DNA of 64,000 nt from Rhipidocladum racemiflorum (Eukaryota > Streptophyta > Magnoliopsida > Poales > Poaceae): positions 1,364,001-1,428,000 of the forward strand of contig JAYEVF010000027.1 in the NCBI GenBank assembly GCA_036346355.1, given 5' to 3'. Positions 31,869-41,575 of this stretch are shown here, in pieces (the first letter of the stretch is position 1; each line of letters starts with the position of its first letter). Made by a program: the position numbers and the translations under genes. Below the pieces are notes generated by a model. The model made no database searches. It was not told the origin of the DNA and saw nothing but the letters and a program-made list of their open reading frames with translations.

Positions 31869-33380
31869 CTGACTGCTGAGCCAGAGCGCCATTTAAGCTG
31901 GTTAAGGTGCAACTTGTCTTTGTGCCAGCGTCCCAAAATTACAAGCCCAACCAGGGCAGCGGCAACCACCACAGACCAGAGAGCATTTGTTTCCTTAGCT
32001 TGGTGATACAAGCATGACATATGCGTCTTCAACCAGCACTTACAAGGGGCACCCGATTCACGGCTCTTGCTGTCTGCAAATTCTGAAGGCAGATCTGATT
32101 TGTCATGAGAACCGTCACCACCATCATTGTCATCATCATGAACAACAAAACCATGCCCATCATCTTCAGCATGAAATGAACCATACTCAGCTACATCACC
32201 CTTCATCTCTACATCATCAACTGAGAGGTTTTTTCCTTCATCAAAGGATTGAATTCTCTCTGACCCAGCATCATACTTTCTGCCCACATTCTTGAAACTC
32301 TCATCTTCCACGCTGGTACTAGCATCCTGCACATCCTTTTCTGGCTGGATCTCATCAAAACTGGTCTCTATTGGCAGATTCTCATGCTCACTTGGGGGGA
32401 ACACAAAGTGGTCAGACATGAGCATCGCATGTGATGAACCTCTCTCATGCTTACTTGCATCAAAGGCCTTTGCTCTCTATTGTAGGTATGCCTGCTGTTC
32501 CACTGGGCCCTGGCGCTGCTACATAGGCGGATGCTGTGATAGTCACCACTTCCCAGTCCACCCCTCGGGAGGTAGTTCCCTCTACCACCTCTTTCTCATT
32601 ATCAGCCATAACCACAACTCTGATTGTTTAAAATAAAAAACAGTATCAGCATATCAGGCTTGTAGACAAGTAATGCTATTACATACACATCGGATAATCA
32701 ATCACAGTACATAGAAAGTACAGTTCGTCAAGCCTTGTCAACGAAGACAGAAACTACAATTCATTCACTTGTCAAGAACTGAACGGTATATAGTACGTTG
32801 CACAGAGAAGAAAAAAAGGCTGTAGAATTGTCATGCTCCTGAACCAACCAAAGTGGTTGAATTAGCACTGGACCACAGATACCAACTTGAGACACACAAA
32901 AGCTAGAGCCATTCTTAACCTTATGGGCACATCCATCCACATCTAGGCATTTGCATCACCTACCAACATAACCAAGAACGGTGCGCTCATTGCCAATCTC
33001 GTTTCTAAGACCCCAAAACGAGGGGCGGATTTAATATGGATGGCCGTGCTCAAGAACAAGAACCGAACCACATGGATGGCCGGATTACATCACCAACAGA
33101 AAACAAATCCGCGATTGTTGAGTACTCCAGTAATGGACACATTTGCAGAGAAAGAAAGAACTGGAACGGATGGAATATCGCATGAAGATTTGGATTTGAA
33201 TTTGGATTCAGTTCATCGGTTGCTCACAGCCGTCACAGCAAAGAAGACTACAGAGTAGGGCAAAGTGGAATCAATCCAATCAAGTTAGGGCTTACCAACA
33301 GAGACGGATCTCCAGTCAAGTTCCGGGGAGGAAGAGGAGGGGAGAGAGAGAGAGGTTGGAGGTGGCGTGTGCTCCGGTAA
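31869..33380 (-). pseudogene. ATI: ATG8-interacting protein (ATI1/2-like), frameshifted and 3'-incomplete
   Basis: Plant ATI proteins are ER/plastid membrane proteins that bind ATG8 and route cargo to the vacuole. A 5'UTR exon (about 33,375-33,296, CT-rich) ends in GTTG|GTAAG. An intron then leads to an acceptor CAG at 32,620. ATG at 32,609 opens MADNEKEVVEGTTSRGVDWE and TASAYVAAPGP. One extra base at GGCC (32,465-32,468) forces a stop (32,462-32,460). In the shifted frame the protein continues SDHFVFPPSEHENLPIE, an acidic middle, PCKCWLKTHMSCLYHQAKE, and a membrane helix ALWSVVVAAALVGLVILG, ending at a donor (31,869). The usual short C-terminal exon was not found downstream. A canonical ATG8-binding motif was not sought exhaustively. 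Frameshift versus consensus error is undecided. Confidence 0.82.
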
Positions 33381-33889
33381 GGGAGTAGAGGATCAGATCA
33401 GATCAAATCTAATCTAAACTAATACTAGTAGGGTGCCTATGCGTTGCAACAGATTCCCAAAATATGATGATATATGTTATCAAGCATCATCTCAAACCAT
33501 ACAATTACGTGTCTGTTAACTTTGTGAAAGATGTGCACAAATATCAGATGAAAAGTTCTTATAACCGAAGATTAAACTAAACAAACATATTATAATTTTT
33601 CTTAGACCATATACTAAAATGCAACTGCATCCTTCATCGAGCCAAAGGAATGCAGCAATTTGAAGGAAAACCTGATAAGCATCATTCACCAAATTTCCTT
33701 CAATATTCTAATAAAGTTAATAGTTTTACTTGTGTTTTCTATACTTAGTATATCCTAATGCTAGAATGGAGCATGAAATCATTGGTTTGACCAACGCATC
33801 AAACCAATAGCCTACCGGAGAGCACTTTTACCAAACTAACAAAGGTCAAACAAGTTTCAAGGGTCATACAATGGTAGATCTATCATCAC

Positions 33890-34056
33890 CATCAGCATCC
33901 CAGTTATTATCGCCACCATCATTCCTCACCTGGTGCAACCTCTCCTGCTTCTGCTTCTAGCTCTCCATCCACTCCTTCCACACAACACTACCATAACCGT
34001 ACATAGCGAGATCCTTGGATGGGTCCATAGATCTTGGTTGCACTGCAACTCAACTA
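33890..34056 (-). pseudogene. CesA: Cellulose synthase (CesA) exon fragment
   Basis: The minus strand reads RSMDPSKDLAMYGYGSVVWK, then EWMES, a TAG stop, KQKQERLHQVRNDGGDNNWD and DGDD. This is the conserved CesA segment just before the N-terminal side of the catalytic region (normally ..GYGSVAWKERMESWKQKQE..). A Trp codon (TGG) has become TAG. No other CesA exon is nearby, so it is an isolated fragment within the putative Helitron. Confidence 0.8.
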
Positions 34057-35020
34057 ACTATTAACCGATTCTATTCAAGCACCATCCCAACTAAATTCTA
34101 CATGATGGTAATCCAAATGTGCACCTGGTAGGTTGGGATCCGCAAAAGTAGGTGGATCCTCTTTTCCTCACCACCCATGAAAATGGCACGAGAGCGTGCT
34201 GCTCTGGCGGGATCCTCTTTCTCTTGATGCATGCACATAACAAAAATTTCCAACTATAAGAGAGCAGTTCAGTAAAAGTGCAACCTACGATATTTGCAGG
34301 AATCAATTTATATAGCAATGCCAGGATAGAGCCATGGCAAAAAATTGAAGGTTGCTAGAATAAAGGAAAATTAGGCACCGAAGAACAATTTCTGAATATT
34401 CCCTTCCAACCAAGCTATCATTGTAAGATAAACAAATCAAACTTAACTACATGTTGTAAAAATAATCGAAAGTTATAGGTGCAAAACTCCTGTTGGCTCT
34501 ACTTGAATGTTTCATTAAGTTTAAAAATATGTTTCCTACGAGACATGCAGACCACAATGACTTTATGTTATTTAATGGTGATGTGAAACTCATGTCCAAA
34601 AGACAGGCAAGGCTATGCATAATTGTCACTGGAACATTCATTGAGGCTACAGAAATTTTACAGTCCTTGTCAAACGCCTTAATCTTTGAAAATGATTGTT
34701 GATTTAACACCAAACTGAATTATTAAATTCAGATATCAAACTGAAAAAACGGTTTTTATTTCACTGCTTGCCTGGTAAAGTTTTTAGTTCTTAACATGAG
34801 TCGCTTAGTCTACTCATGACTCAAAGCTGTAAAGATTTTACTGTAGCAATACCTCTGACAGGTACTATGCTAAAAGCAACCAATTCAAACAGGCTTGGGG
34901 TTACAAGAATTTCACAATTTTCTCTATATAGATAGAATATATATTTTACAGTTCTAAGAATTTAACACAACGCCACATCCCATATACATTTATATTCTTT
35001 ATATGACCTTAATCTCCTTG
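34030..35020. other. No gene recognised
   Basis: This is AT-rich DNA with short open frames (34,447-34,713 minus, 34,493-34,702 plus) that overlap on opposite strands and show no family resemblance. It probably holds introns or filler inside the Helitron. Confidence 0.4.
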
Positions 35021-35820
35021 AGCCATGCTGTGTGGACTGGGCATGGATCTGGCTTTCCTCCTGCGACTGCCTTTTCAGTGAGTAAAACCAATCATTCCTC
35101 CAGTTGAACTGCTCCATTGAAATGCTTATACGTTAATTTAGCAGTCAATAGAACTTGTTTAGGTTTAAGCGTTATACTGTGAGGGGTAGGGCTTGCCTCT
35201 TTTATAGCAGTTGGGAAGTGAGCCACAGCTCTGGAGTATGCACTAAGCCTCTCTTCTATGCCTTCGTCAAATGAAAGCCCCCTCTCTGCAGCCGCAACAG
35301 ATGCTAATCCGTTATCAGGCTAGACACATGCTAGGACAAAAAAAAATGAATGAATCTTGCCTTACAAGGATGACTCTCAGTCACGAAAAGATACTTTTTT
35401 TAGCTCTATCTTTGACCATTATCTCTAAAATTGCTGAAGCAAACAATAGACATGTCTATTGTCTTAGGCATATGAACAATGTAGGAAGAAAATGGACAAT
35501 CCAGGCAGGAAGCAGATTTTTTTGGGTAATAATATATGCCTTAAGTGCAAACAAGAAACAAATATATTGCACTGGAATTCAATGCTTCTAGAAGGCAAGC
35601 TGCCCTTTATTGCTTTTCAAACTTTGAACTAATGGAAAGGAAGTAATATAGAATATGAATAGCTTGGATAAATTTTAGACATTCATGAAGAGAAGGTTAC
35701 CTCAGATTGGTATTCTTTTTCGAAAACACCAACAGTAACCCCCGTATGACGAGCACCAACAAGCATGAATGCTGATATCCAAAACAATTTCTTTAGCATT
35801 TGCTTCTGAAATTTAGATGG
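35010..35820 (-). pseudogene. Three consecutive exons of a captured gene (possibly ketopantoate-reductase-like), frameshifted
   Basis: Three minus-strand exons join in frame. Exon i (about 35,811-35,703, after TTTCAG, before GTAACC) reads LFWISAFMLVGARHTGVTVG and EKEYQSE. Exon ii (about 35,325-35,205) reads ASVAAAERGLSFDEGIEERL and SAYSRAVAHFPTAIKE, ending at a GC-type donor. Exon iii (about 35,110-35,010) reads FNWRNDWFYSL, loses one base, then EKAVAGGKPDPCPVHTAWL. The helical text resembles C-terminal parts of plant ApbA/PanE-type NAD(P)-binding proteins, but this naming is tentative. It has no start and a frameshift, so it is a captured fragment. Confidence 0.5.
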
Positions 35821-35889
35821 GATATAATCAATAGTCAAGAGAGTCAATGTGCCAAAATCAACAATCGAAGTTTAATCCCTAAGGATAAA

Positions 35890-36480
35890 ATTCAACACTG
35901 ATATAAGGGCAAAGGCAACTTTTTGTTAAAGATGTAAGGATAACTGGGGGTATGGGACTCACGGATGTCAGCCATGTGCGGCTGAAGCGACGGCGGCTTG
36001 CTGCACTTGCCACCGCTGCAGCCGCCCACCTCAAGGGAGTTGATGTGTTTCCACCTCTCGAGATTTATATAGCTAACTTCGCTCCGATCTACGGAGAGAG
36101 AAAGAAAATGAATTGAGCAATAAATCATAAAGAACAACGGATCAAGAAATGGAAATCTGAAGAAACTATAACCCAAAGAGAAACACATCAAAAATCGACA
36201 CCAACCAAACCCATCCCCCACGAATTCAACCCTAAGAATCAAATACATAAACCCCCAAATCCCAAGAGGAGGCGGTAACGGCGGCAGTCTCATGTGGTGC
36301 TGCACATCCACAACCGACAGACGGCGGCAGGCGCGGGCGAGGCCGGGGTAAGGGGCACGCCGGCGAGCCGAGCGGCACGTACGGGCTGAGGGAGGTAAGC
36401 GCGATGCACGGCGGAGCGCGGGGCCAGCCGATGGAAGACCTCCATATGTCGGTGGAGCACCTCCTCTGGAAGCTCCCAGG
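35890..36480 (-). pseudogene. Upstream exon-like segments, family unknown
   Basis: The minus-strand frame at 36,050-35,960 reads ERWKHINSLEVGGCSGGKCS then KPPSLQPHMADI. A GC-rich segment at 36,480-36,250 has open frames in several registers. They lie just upstream of the three exons at 35,010-35,820 and may be its first exons. Function is not recognised. Confidence 0.3.
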
Positions 36481-36697
36481 TAGGTGGTGCGGGGTTAAGG
36501 TGGTTTGAGATGGAAGACGTGGGGGGATTGGCACGGTTCGGGCGTGAGTGCATGCAAATACGAGATGAAGGGGTCGGACTGGATGGAGTAAACTTGTTTG
36601 GTGGGCTGAACAGAGCGGAGTTGACCGGGCCGATAGCACTTGTTTGGTGGATTGGACGGTCCACTAAAAGAAGAAGTAAACTCCTTCTTTTATTAGA

Positions 36698-36946
36698 CTA
36701 GTTATATGCCCGTGCGTTGCTACGAAAAACAAAATTGATAACGAAAAATAAAGATTAAAAAATAAAAAAATACTATTTCATAAGATCAAACATCTATCTT
36801 TAACGCTTCGTTTCTTGCAAAAGCTGGCTAATTAAAGCAACGCTTCGTTTCTTGCGTAGGGCAATTAAGCAGGGCAATTAAGTAGGGCAATTAAACAGGG
36901 CAATTAATGTGACGTGGAAAGAAACTCTCACTTTATATAGTAGAGA
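36698..36946 (-). mobile_element. Short non-autonomous Helitron (249 bp)
   Basis: The minus strand begins TCTCTACTATATAAAGTGAG and ends GCAACGCACGGGC..ATAACTAG. The base before is A and the base after is T, the classic AT insertion site. It includes three direct 'agggcaattaa' repeats at 36,857-36,907. It lacks genes. This end pair is common in grass Helitrons. Confidence 0.75.
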
Positions 36947-37551
36947 TTAGATTAGATTAGATTAGATTATAGAAAAGAATGAGTTTACCCTTCACACTTT
37001 AGTGGATCGTCCGGAACCTATTCTAACGGACTGTACGGCCCATTGCAGGAAATGGCCCATAAAGCCCAGCACAGATTGTTCACCGCGACGTGCGTTCCCC
37101 CGAGACGGTTACGCGCTCAGTCGAAGGAGGACGTGGAGGGCGCGGTTGCGCGGTGCCGGGAGCCAGGCACCTGCTGCGGGCGGCCGTCGCGGCGTGCCAT
37201 GCGCTGGCGGGGGCGCACGCGGGCCACGCCGCTGCGCTCAAGAACATCGGCGCCGCTCTCTCCGACTACGCCAGCATGGAGGCTCACGACGGGGTGCTGC
37301 GCTCCGCCTCCGCTGCGGCGGCCCTTGTGTCCTCCACCGACGATGCAGGCAAGACGGCACTCGCGCTCCCACCGCCGCCGCCCATCGACGCGGTGTTCCC
37401 GCCGCCTCCGACGCCTGGCCCCTTCGAGGAGGCCTCACCGCTCATCAGGTCCATGAGCACGCCCAACCTGCCGCTCCAGCCGCCTGTCAGGAAGAAGCCC
37501 TCCGGCGAGGCGGCCATCATCAAGGAGGAAGACGATGCCGAAGGGGAAGGG

Positions 37552-37783
37552 TGTTAACTAATCTTGTAATAGGAAAGTTTGATTAGGAAGTTTATGATTA
37601 AGAGTCCGAGTAGGACAAGGAGGTGGATTAGAAAAGGGATTGGAATCCTAGTCCGTTATTTGGCTATAGTTTTTAGTATAAATATAGAGGTAGGGTTGAG
37701 ATTTGTAAGCAAGAAGCAAGCGAGAAAAATAAGAGAATAAAAAAAGAGAGTTGTCTCAAAGATTTTGAGTCTCAATTCCAACA
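37552..37783 (+). repeat. 5' LTR of gag-only element
   Basis: It has TG..CA ends and a TATA-like TATAAATATAG at about 37,677-37,687. It matches the 3' LTR except for the MITE there and for TGTTAACTAA in place of TGTTGGAACTAA at the start. Confidence 0.88.
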
Positions 37784-37785
37784 AT

Positions 37786-37797
37786 TGGTATGAGAGC
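37786..37797 (+). other. Primer binding site of gag-only element
   Basis: TGGTATGAGAGC lies two bases after the LTR, one mismatch from the tRNA-iMet type site. Confidence 0.75.
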
Positions 37798-38096
37798 AAT
37801 CTGAGAGTTATTCTCGCTAGAGAACAGTCGACACGGCGGAAAAAAATACGGCGCAAGAAGATGGAGCTCCATGTGCGGTAAGGCAACGGAAGCAACCTTG
37901 TTTTTCAGCGTGAAGAACAGAAGGCAGTAGAACTCCCGTCAGCGAAGGTGTACTTGGCGTAGCAAGAAGTCACGCACGGCAGAGGAGGTGGCTCCAGGCG
38001 TTGGATGTGGTAGCAAAGAAAAAGTAGCAGTGGTGTGCTAGTAACAGAAAAGAAAAGAGGAAGATCTAGCGTGATTGCAGAAGAGAAGAAAAGGAG

Positions 38097-38985
38097 ATGT
38101 CGCACGGAGATGGTTCATCAAGTAGTACTTCTACAGGTAGCGACGCCGGGGATAAGATGATGTCGAGGTTACCAATGAGAGAAGGTACGATGTCCCTCCA
38201 GTACCCGGTGCTATCCAAGACGAACTATGCGGCATGGGCGATGAGGATGAAGATCCTCATGCGAGCACAAGGAGTATGGGATGTGATTGATCCCAAGAAC
38301 ATGACTGTGGTCGTTGATGAAAAGAGGGATCAGATGGCCTTGGCAATCATCTCTTAGGCGCTCAACGATGAGACATTGATGCAGGTTGCAGAGAAGGACA
38401 CCGCTCTTGAAGTTTGGATAGCGTTGCGCTCTATGCACTTAGGCGCCGAGCGTGTGAAGGAAGCAAAAATCCAGACTCTGTGCTGGGAGTTTGAAAGTCT
38501 TAGCATGCGCGATGAGGAATCAGTGGATGATTTCACAAAGAAAATCACGTTGCTTGTTGGTCAGATTCGAGAACTCGGAGATAAGATGGAAGAGAAGTAT
38601 GTCATCAAAAAGTTGTTGCGGTATGTCAGACAAGTTCATCAACATTGCTTCGTGGATGGAGCAATTTGGAGACATTAACAAGATGACCTTGGAGGAAGTC
38701 ATTGGGTCCCTAAAGGCGCACGAGGAGCGTCTCAAGGCACGAGAGAAGCGCACTGAGGAGCAACTTCTTTTGACAAGGGGATATGACTCATCGCGAGGGT
38801 GAGGGCGAGGTCGTGGCTATGGCCGTGGCCGTGGAAAAGAATTGCGTAAGGATAAAACCAAGGTGCGTTGTTACAGTTGTGAGGAGTTTGGACATTATGC
38901 GTACGAGTGTCCAAAGAAAGGAAAGGAGGAGAAAGTTCTTCTTAATCAAGCTCATGGTGACGATGAGCCACCACCCCTTATGTGA
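38097..38985 (+). pseudogene. gag: Copia-type gag with CCHC knuckle
   Basis: ATG at 38,097 opens a Ser-rich start. The UBN2/gag core follows: YPVLSKTNYAAWAMRMKILM, GVWDVIDPKN, then a stop at 38,355. Reading resumes as LEVWIALRSMHLGAERVKEA and DEESVDDFTKKITLLVGQIR. A frameshift near 38,620 leads to MTLEEVIGSLKAHEERLKAR. A Gly/Arg-rich stretch and a zinc knuckle CYSCEEFGHYAYEC (about 38,870-38,911) close it. One stop and one or two shifts make it non-functional as written. No pol follows; instead there are short degenerate repeats to 39,240. Confidence 0.88.
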
Positions 38986-38994
38986 TTTTTGCTG

Positions 38995-39240
38995 CAAGGA
39001 GAGTCGGTGCGACGCCGACGGCAACAACGGTGTGATACCGTTACAAGGAGAAGTTGGTGTGACGCTGACAACGACGACGGTGCGAGACCGCTACGATAGC
39101 GATGGTGGTGTGATGCCACTGCAAGGTGAAATCGGTGTGAGACTGACGACAAAAGCGGTGAGAGGCCGCTAGCTACGAGAAGATAGCGGTGTGAAGCTGC
39201 TGGGAACGGTGGTGTGAAACTACCAAAAGATGATTCTGTG
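38995..39240 (+). repeat. Degenerate short repeats downstream of gag
   Basis: The phrase 'ggtgtgat/gac(g)c..tg(a/c)..acaac/aagg' recurs about eight times with spacing of 25-45 bp ('cggtgtgataccg', 'tggtgtgatgcca', 'cggtgtgagactg', 'cggtgtgaagctg'). It fills the place where pol would be. Its role is unknown. Confidence 0.5.
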
Positions 39241-39338
39241 AGAAGTCAACAGTGATATGTGAAGCCATTGTCGTAAGAAAAAACTAGCATGAATAATTAT
39301 GAGTTAGAAAGTAGATATTACAAGATTAGGGGGGTGAA

Positions 39339-39976
39339 TGTTGGAACTAATCTTGTAATAGGAAAGTTTGATTAGGAAGTTTATGATTAAGAGTCCGAGT
39401 AGGATAAGGAGGTGGATTAGGAAAGGGATTGGAATCCTGTTTGAGAGAGCTCTGCTCCTCAATTTTCAGCTCCACTCCAACTTCGTGTAGCCAAACACCT
39501 CAGCTACACAGAACTCCAGCTTCAGAAAAAATGCGAATCTAGGGGGCTGCTTCATGGTTTTTGTGGAGCTCCTTAAGGGGTACTCCAAGAAACACTGTTT
39601 CATACCCACTCGTGAAGTTCATAGGTAATTACCCACCTTTGCCACTAGTTACACATATGAGGTAATTACCCACCTCCATTCAACATCCAATGGCACAAAT
39701 GGGTATCCACATCAAACCCATCTATTCTTGAAGCTAGATCTAATTTGCAAGCCAAACACCTCCCTTCCCTACTTCAATTTTATGATAGAGCTACTCTATG
39801 GTGAAGTGGGTGGAGTGGAGCTGATTTTTTTGGAGTGGAGTTCTCCCAAACAGGTCCATAGTTTTTAGTATAAATATAGAGGTAGGGTTGAGGTTTGTAA
39901 GCAAGAAGCAAGCGAGAAAAATAAGAGAATAATAAAAAGAGAGTTGTCTCAGAGATTTTGAGTCTCAATTCCAACA
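39339..39976 (+). repeat. 3' LTR of gag-only element, enlarged by a MITE
   Basis: It starts TGTTGGAACTAATCTTG and ends TTCCAACA. It is 638 bp because a 419-bp insert lies at 39,436-39,854. Without the insert it matches the 232-bp 5' LTR. Confidence 0.85.
39436..39854. mobile_element. MITE with CCTGTTTGRGAG inverted ends
   Basis: The left end CCTGTTTGAGAGAGCTCTG and the right end GAGTTCTCCCAAACAGG are inverted repeats of about 17 bp with few mismatches. It interrupts the 3' LTR between 'ggaat' and 'tccatagttttt', and about 15 bp of LTR are missing there compared with the 5' LTR. The superfamily is not settled because no clear target duplication is left. Confidence 0.7.
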
Positions 39977-40901
39977 AAGGGGATGACGAGGACGCCAGGC
40001 GTCCGAAATTGGAGGAGGCAAAGGTGCAGCTCCCACCGCGGCCACCTCCGACGCAGCTGCCTCCTCCAACGCGCTCCCTACCGCCCCTGCCGCCGAAAAC
40101 GGAACACAAGCCGGCGGTGGGGGGTTTGTTGAACCGAAGCGAGCAGCTGGTATTCGTTATGTTTTCATTGGGAAGCCAATGAATCGGAGGCCCATGTACC
40201 TTTGTCTTTGCTTATCTACTTTGTCTAATACTACATGAACTCGTATAGAAACAAATCATACAGCCATTGGTGCGATGAAGTTACATGCCACAAATGAATT
40301 TGAGAATGTATATGATAAGTCTTTTCATGATCTGTAGTGTTTTGGACTATCTTCACATTTCCTCCCAGAGCTTAAAAATCTTCAGATGATTAAGTTTAAT
40401 TCACTACATTTTGCAGGTATCAAATATTGGGTATTTCTGTTCATTCAATAGTGTATTCTTGGTGCTGAAAGACTCCGAAGAGGTAATGTATCATCAATAG
40501 TTAATTCCATTAACCAAATTTCATCCGGAAGCTATCCTTCATCTACAGGTGCACTCTGTTTTGCTGAATTTATTAAACCAATAGATGTTTTTTGTTGTTT
40601 TATGTTGAAGCTTTTGAATTTACTTGCTTACAGTGATACATATATTTGAAGGATAATTTCCATTCTTATCTCTGTTACAAATTCTTAACCTTTAGTTCAA
40701 TGAAGGGGATTTGAATAACACATGTATGGGTAGAAAAATTATGGATTCCATGTGAAATAGGCCCTATTTTGACATATATAGGAACTTATCTACCCTACTT
40801 CTGTTGACTCATATGTAAATTTGCTGTTGATTTATGCTGAGCCTTTTATGCTTAGCATTGTCAATTTACATTGGAGGTGTTGCTGTTGCTTGCTTTTGCA
40901 G

Positions 40902-41575
40902 GTACGTAATATTGATGTGAAGGAAGCATTGCGCCTTCAAAAGGAAAACAACTTTGTAATTCTTGATGTCAGACCAGAAGCGGAGTTTAAAGAGGTATCC
41001 TGTAGTTGGTGTCTCCAGTTGTTGTACCACAATTTAGTTCTGGGTTTGAGACAATAAATTACGTTTACAGTACACATAATTGCAATTCTTTGTGCCATTT
41101 ATCGGTCAGAAACACTAGCATTAGCCAAAAAAAAGGCTTGAACTTATGCAACTTTGATGTGTATTAGACTATCAGAAATCAAATACTGATTCAATAGTAC
41201 TAATTGAATACGATTCTGTAACAACTGAAGATATGAACATAGGTTGCAAGACGAACAGAAATTAATTTTTCAGATTGGGAGAATCTTGAAGGCTAAAAGT
41301 TTGTGTGTAAAAAATTGGCAAACTTTGTTCTGGTATACTACGGGCCTTCATATCATGGAATTTTGTATTTCACTATTCAAGGATAGTAAATTTTGGTGGC
41401 AATAGCATCATAGTTATGGAATTTATTCTTATACAAGCTCATCCACCTGGTGCCATTAATGTACAAATATATAGATTAATAAAGGAATGGACAGCATGGG
41501 ATATTGCAAGACGTGCAGCATTTGCGTTCTTTGGCATATTTGCCGGAACAGAAGAGAATCCCGAGTTCTTACGAA
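40902..41575 (+). pseudogene. STR14: Chloroplast rhodanese-like protein (STR14-like), two exons only
   Basis: The exon at 40,902-40,994, after TTTTGCAG and before GTATCC, reads VRNIDVKEALRLQKENNFVI then LDVRPEAEFKE. The next, 41,437-41,575, reads AHPPGAINVQIYRLIKEWTA, WDIARRAAFAFFGIFAGTEE and NPEFLR before GTATGG. This matches plant STR14, a plastid rhodanese-fold protein. The 3' exons with the active-site loop and the transit-peptide exon are not found. The acceptor before the second exon reads ACAA instead of CAG, so splicing there is probably lost. It is most likely a truncated copy. Confidence 0.82.

Larger units (their letters stand above)
33425..36946 (-). mobile_element. Putative Helitron carrying captured gene fragments
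   Basis: On the minus strand, TCTCTACTATATAAAG at 36,946 is a Helitron 5' end preceded by A. CTAG followed by T at 33,428-33,425 is a possible 3' end, with CAACGCATAGGCACC just upstream resembling the CAACGCACGGGC end at 36,705-36,720. Between them lie minus-strand fragments of at least two unrelated genes (CesA; an unassigned multi-exon gene), all in the same orientation as the element. No Rep/helicase gene is present. A second, nearer 3' end gives a 249-bp element nested at the right edge. Ends fit Helitrons well; unity of the whole is inference. Confidence 0.5.
37552..39976 (+). mobile_element. Gag-only copia-like element (TR-GAG type) with AAGGG target duplication
   Basis: A 232-bp 5' LTR (37,552-37,783; TGTTAACTAATC..TTCCAACA), a primer site, a gag gene with zinc knuckle, no protease, integrase or RT, and a 3' LTR (39,339-39,976) make a non-autonomous element of 2.4 kb. 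AAGGG flanks both ends (37,547-37,551 and 39,977-39,981). Elements with LTRs and only Gag are known as TR-GAG. It sits inside the DUF630 pseudogene in the same orientation. Confidence 0.9.
37060..40130 (+). pseudogene. DUF630/DUF632 family gene N-terminus, split by a retroelement
   Basis: Members of this plant family (N-myristoylated, leaf development and nitrate signalling proteins) start MGC..SK and have a DUF630 helix. Here the ATG-Gly is gone (ACGTGC). The frame gives QSKEDVEGAVARCRE (37,121-37,165), then one base shifts the frame to LLRAAVAACHALAGAHAGHA, LKNIGAALSDYASMEAHDGV and a Pro-rich linker (PPPPTPGPFEEASPLIRSMS) up to 37,551. After the inserted element it continues at 39,977 with KGDDEDARRPKLEEAKVQLP and more Pro-rich text to about 40,120. 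The DUF632 half is absent. It was broken before or after the insertion. Confidence 0.82.

Noticed and set aside
32014..32295. Plus-strand His-rich frame (HHHHCHHHEQ..)
   Set aside because: It is antisense to the acidic Asp-rich middle of the ATI protein (GAT/GAC repeats give CAT on the other strand).
37002..37586. Overlapping Arg-rich frames of 137 and 194 codons across the DUF630 pseudogene
   Set aside because: They are shadows of the DUF630 text in other registers. Only the QSKEDVEGAVARCRE piece of the 137-codon frame is real, as the start before a frameshift.
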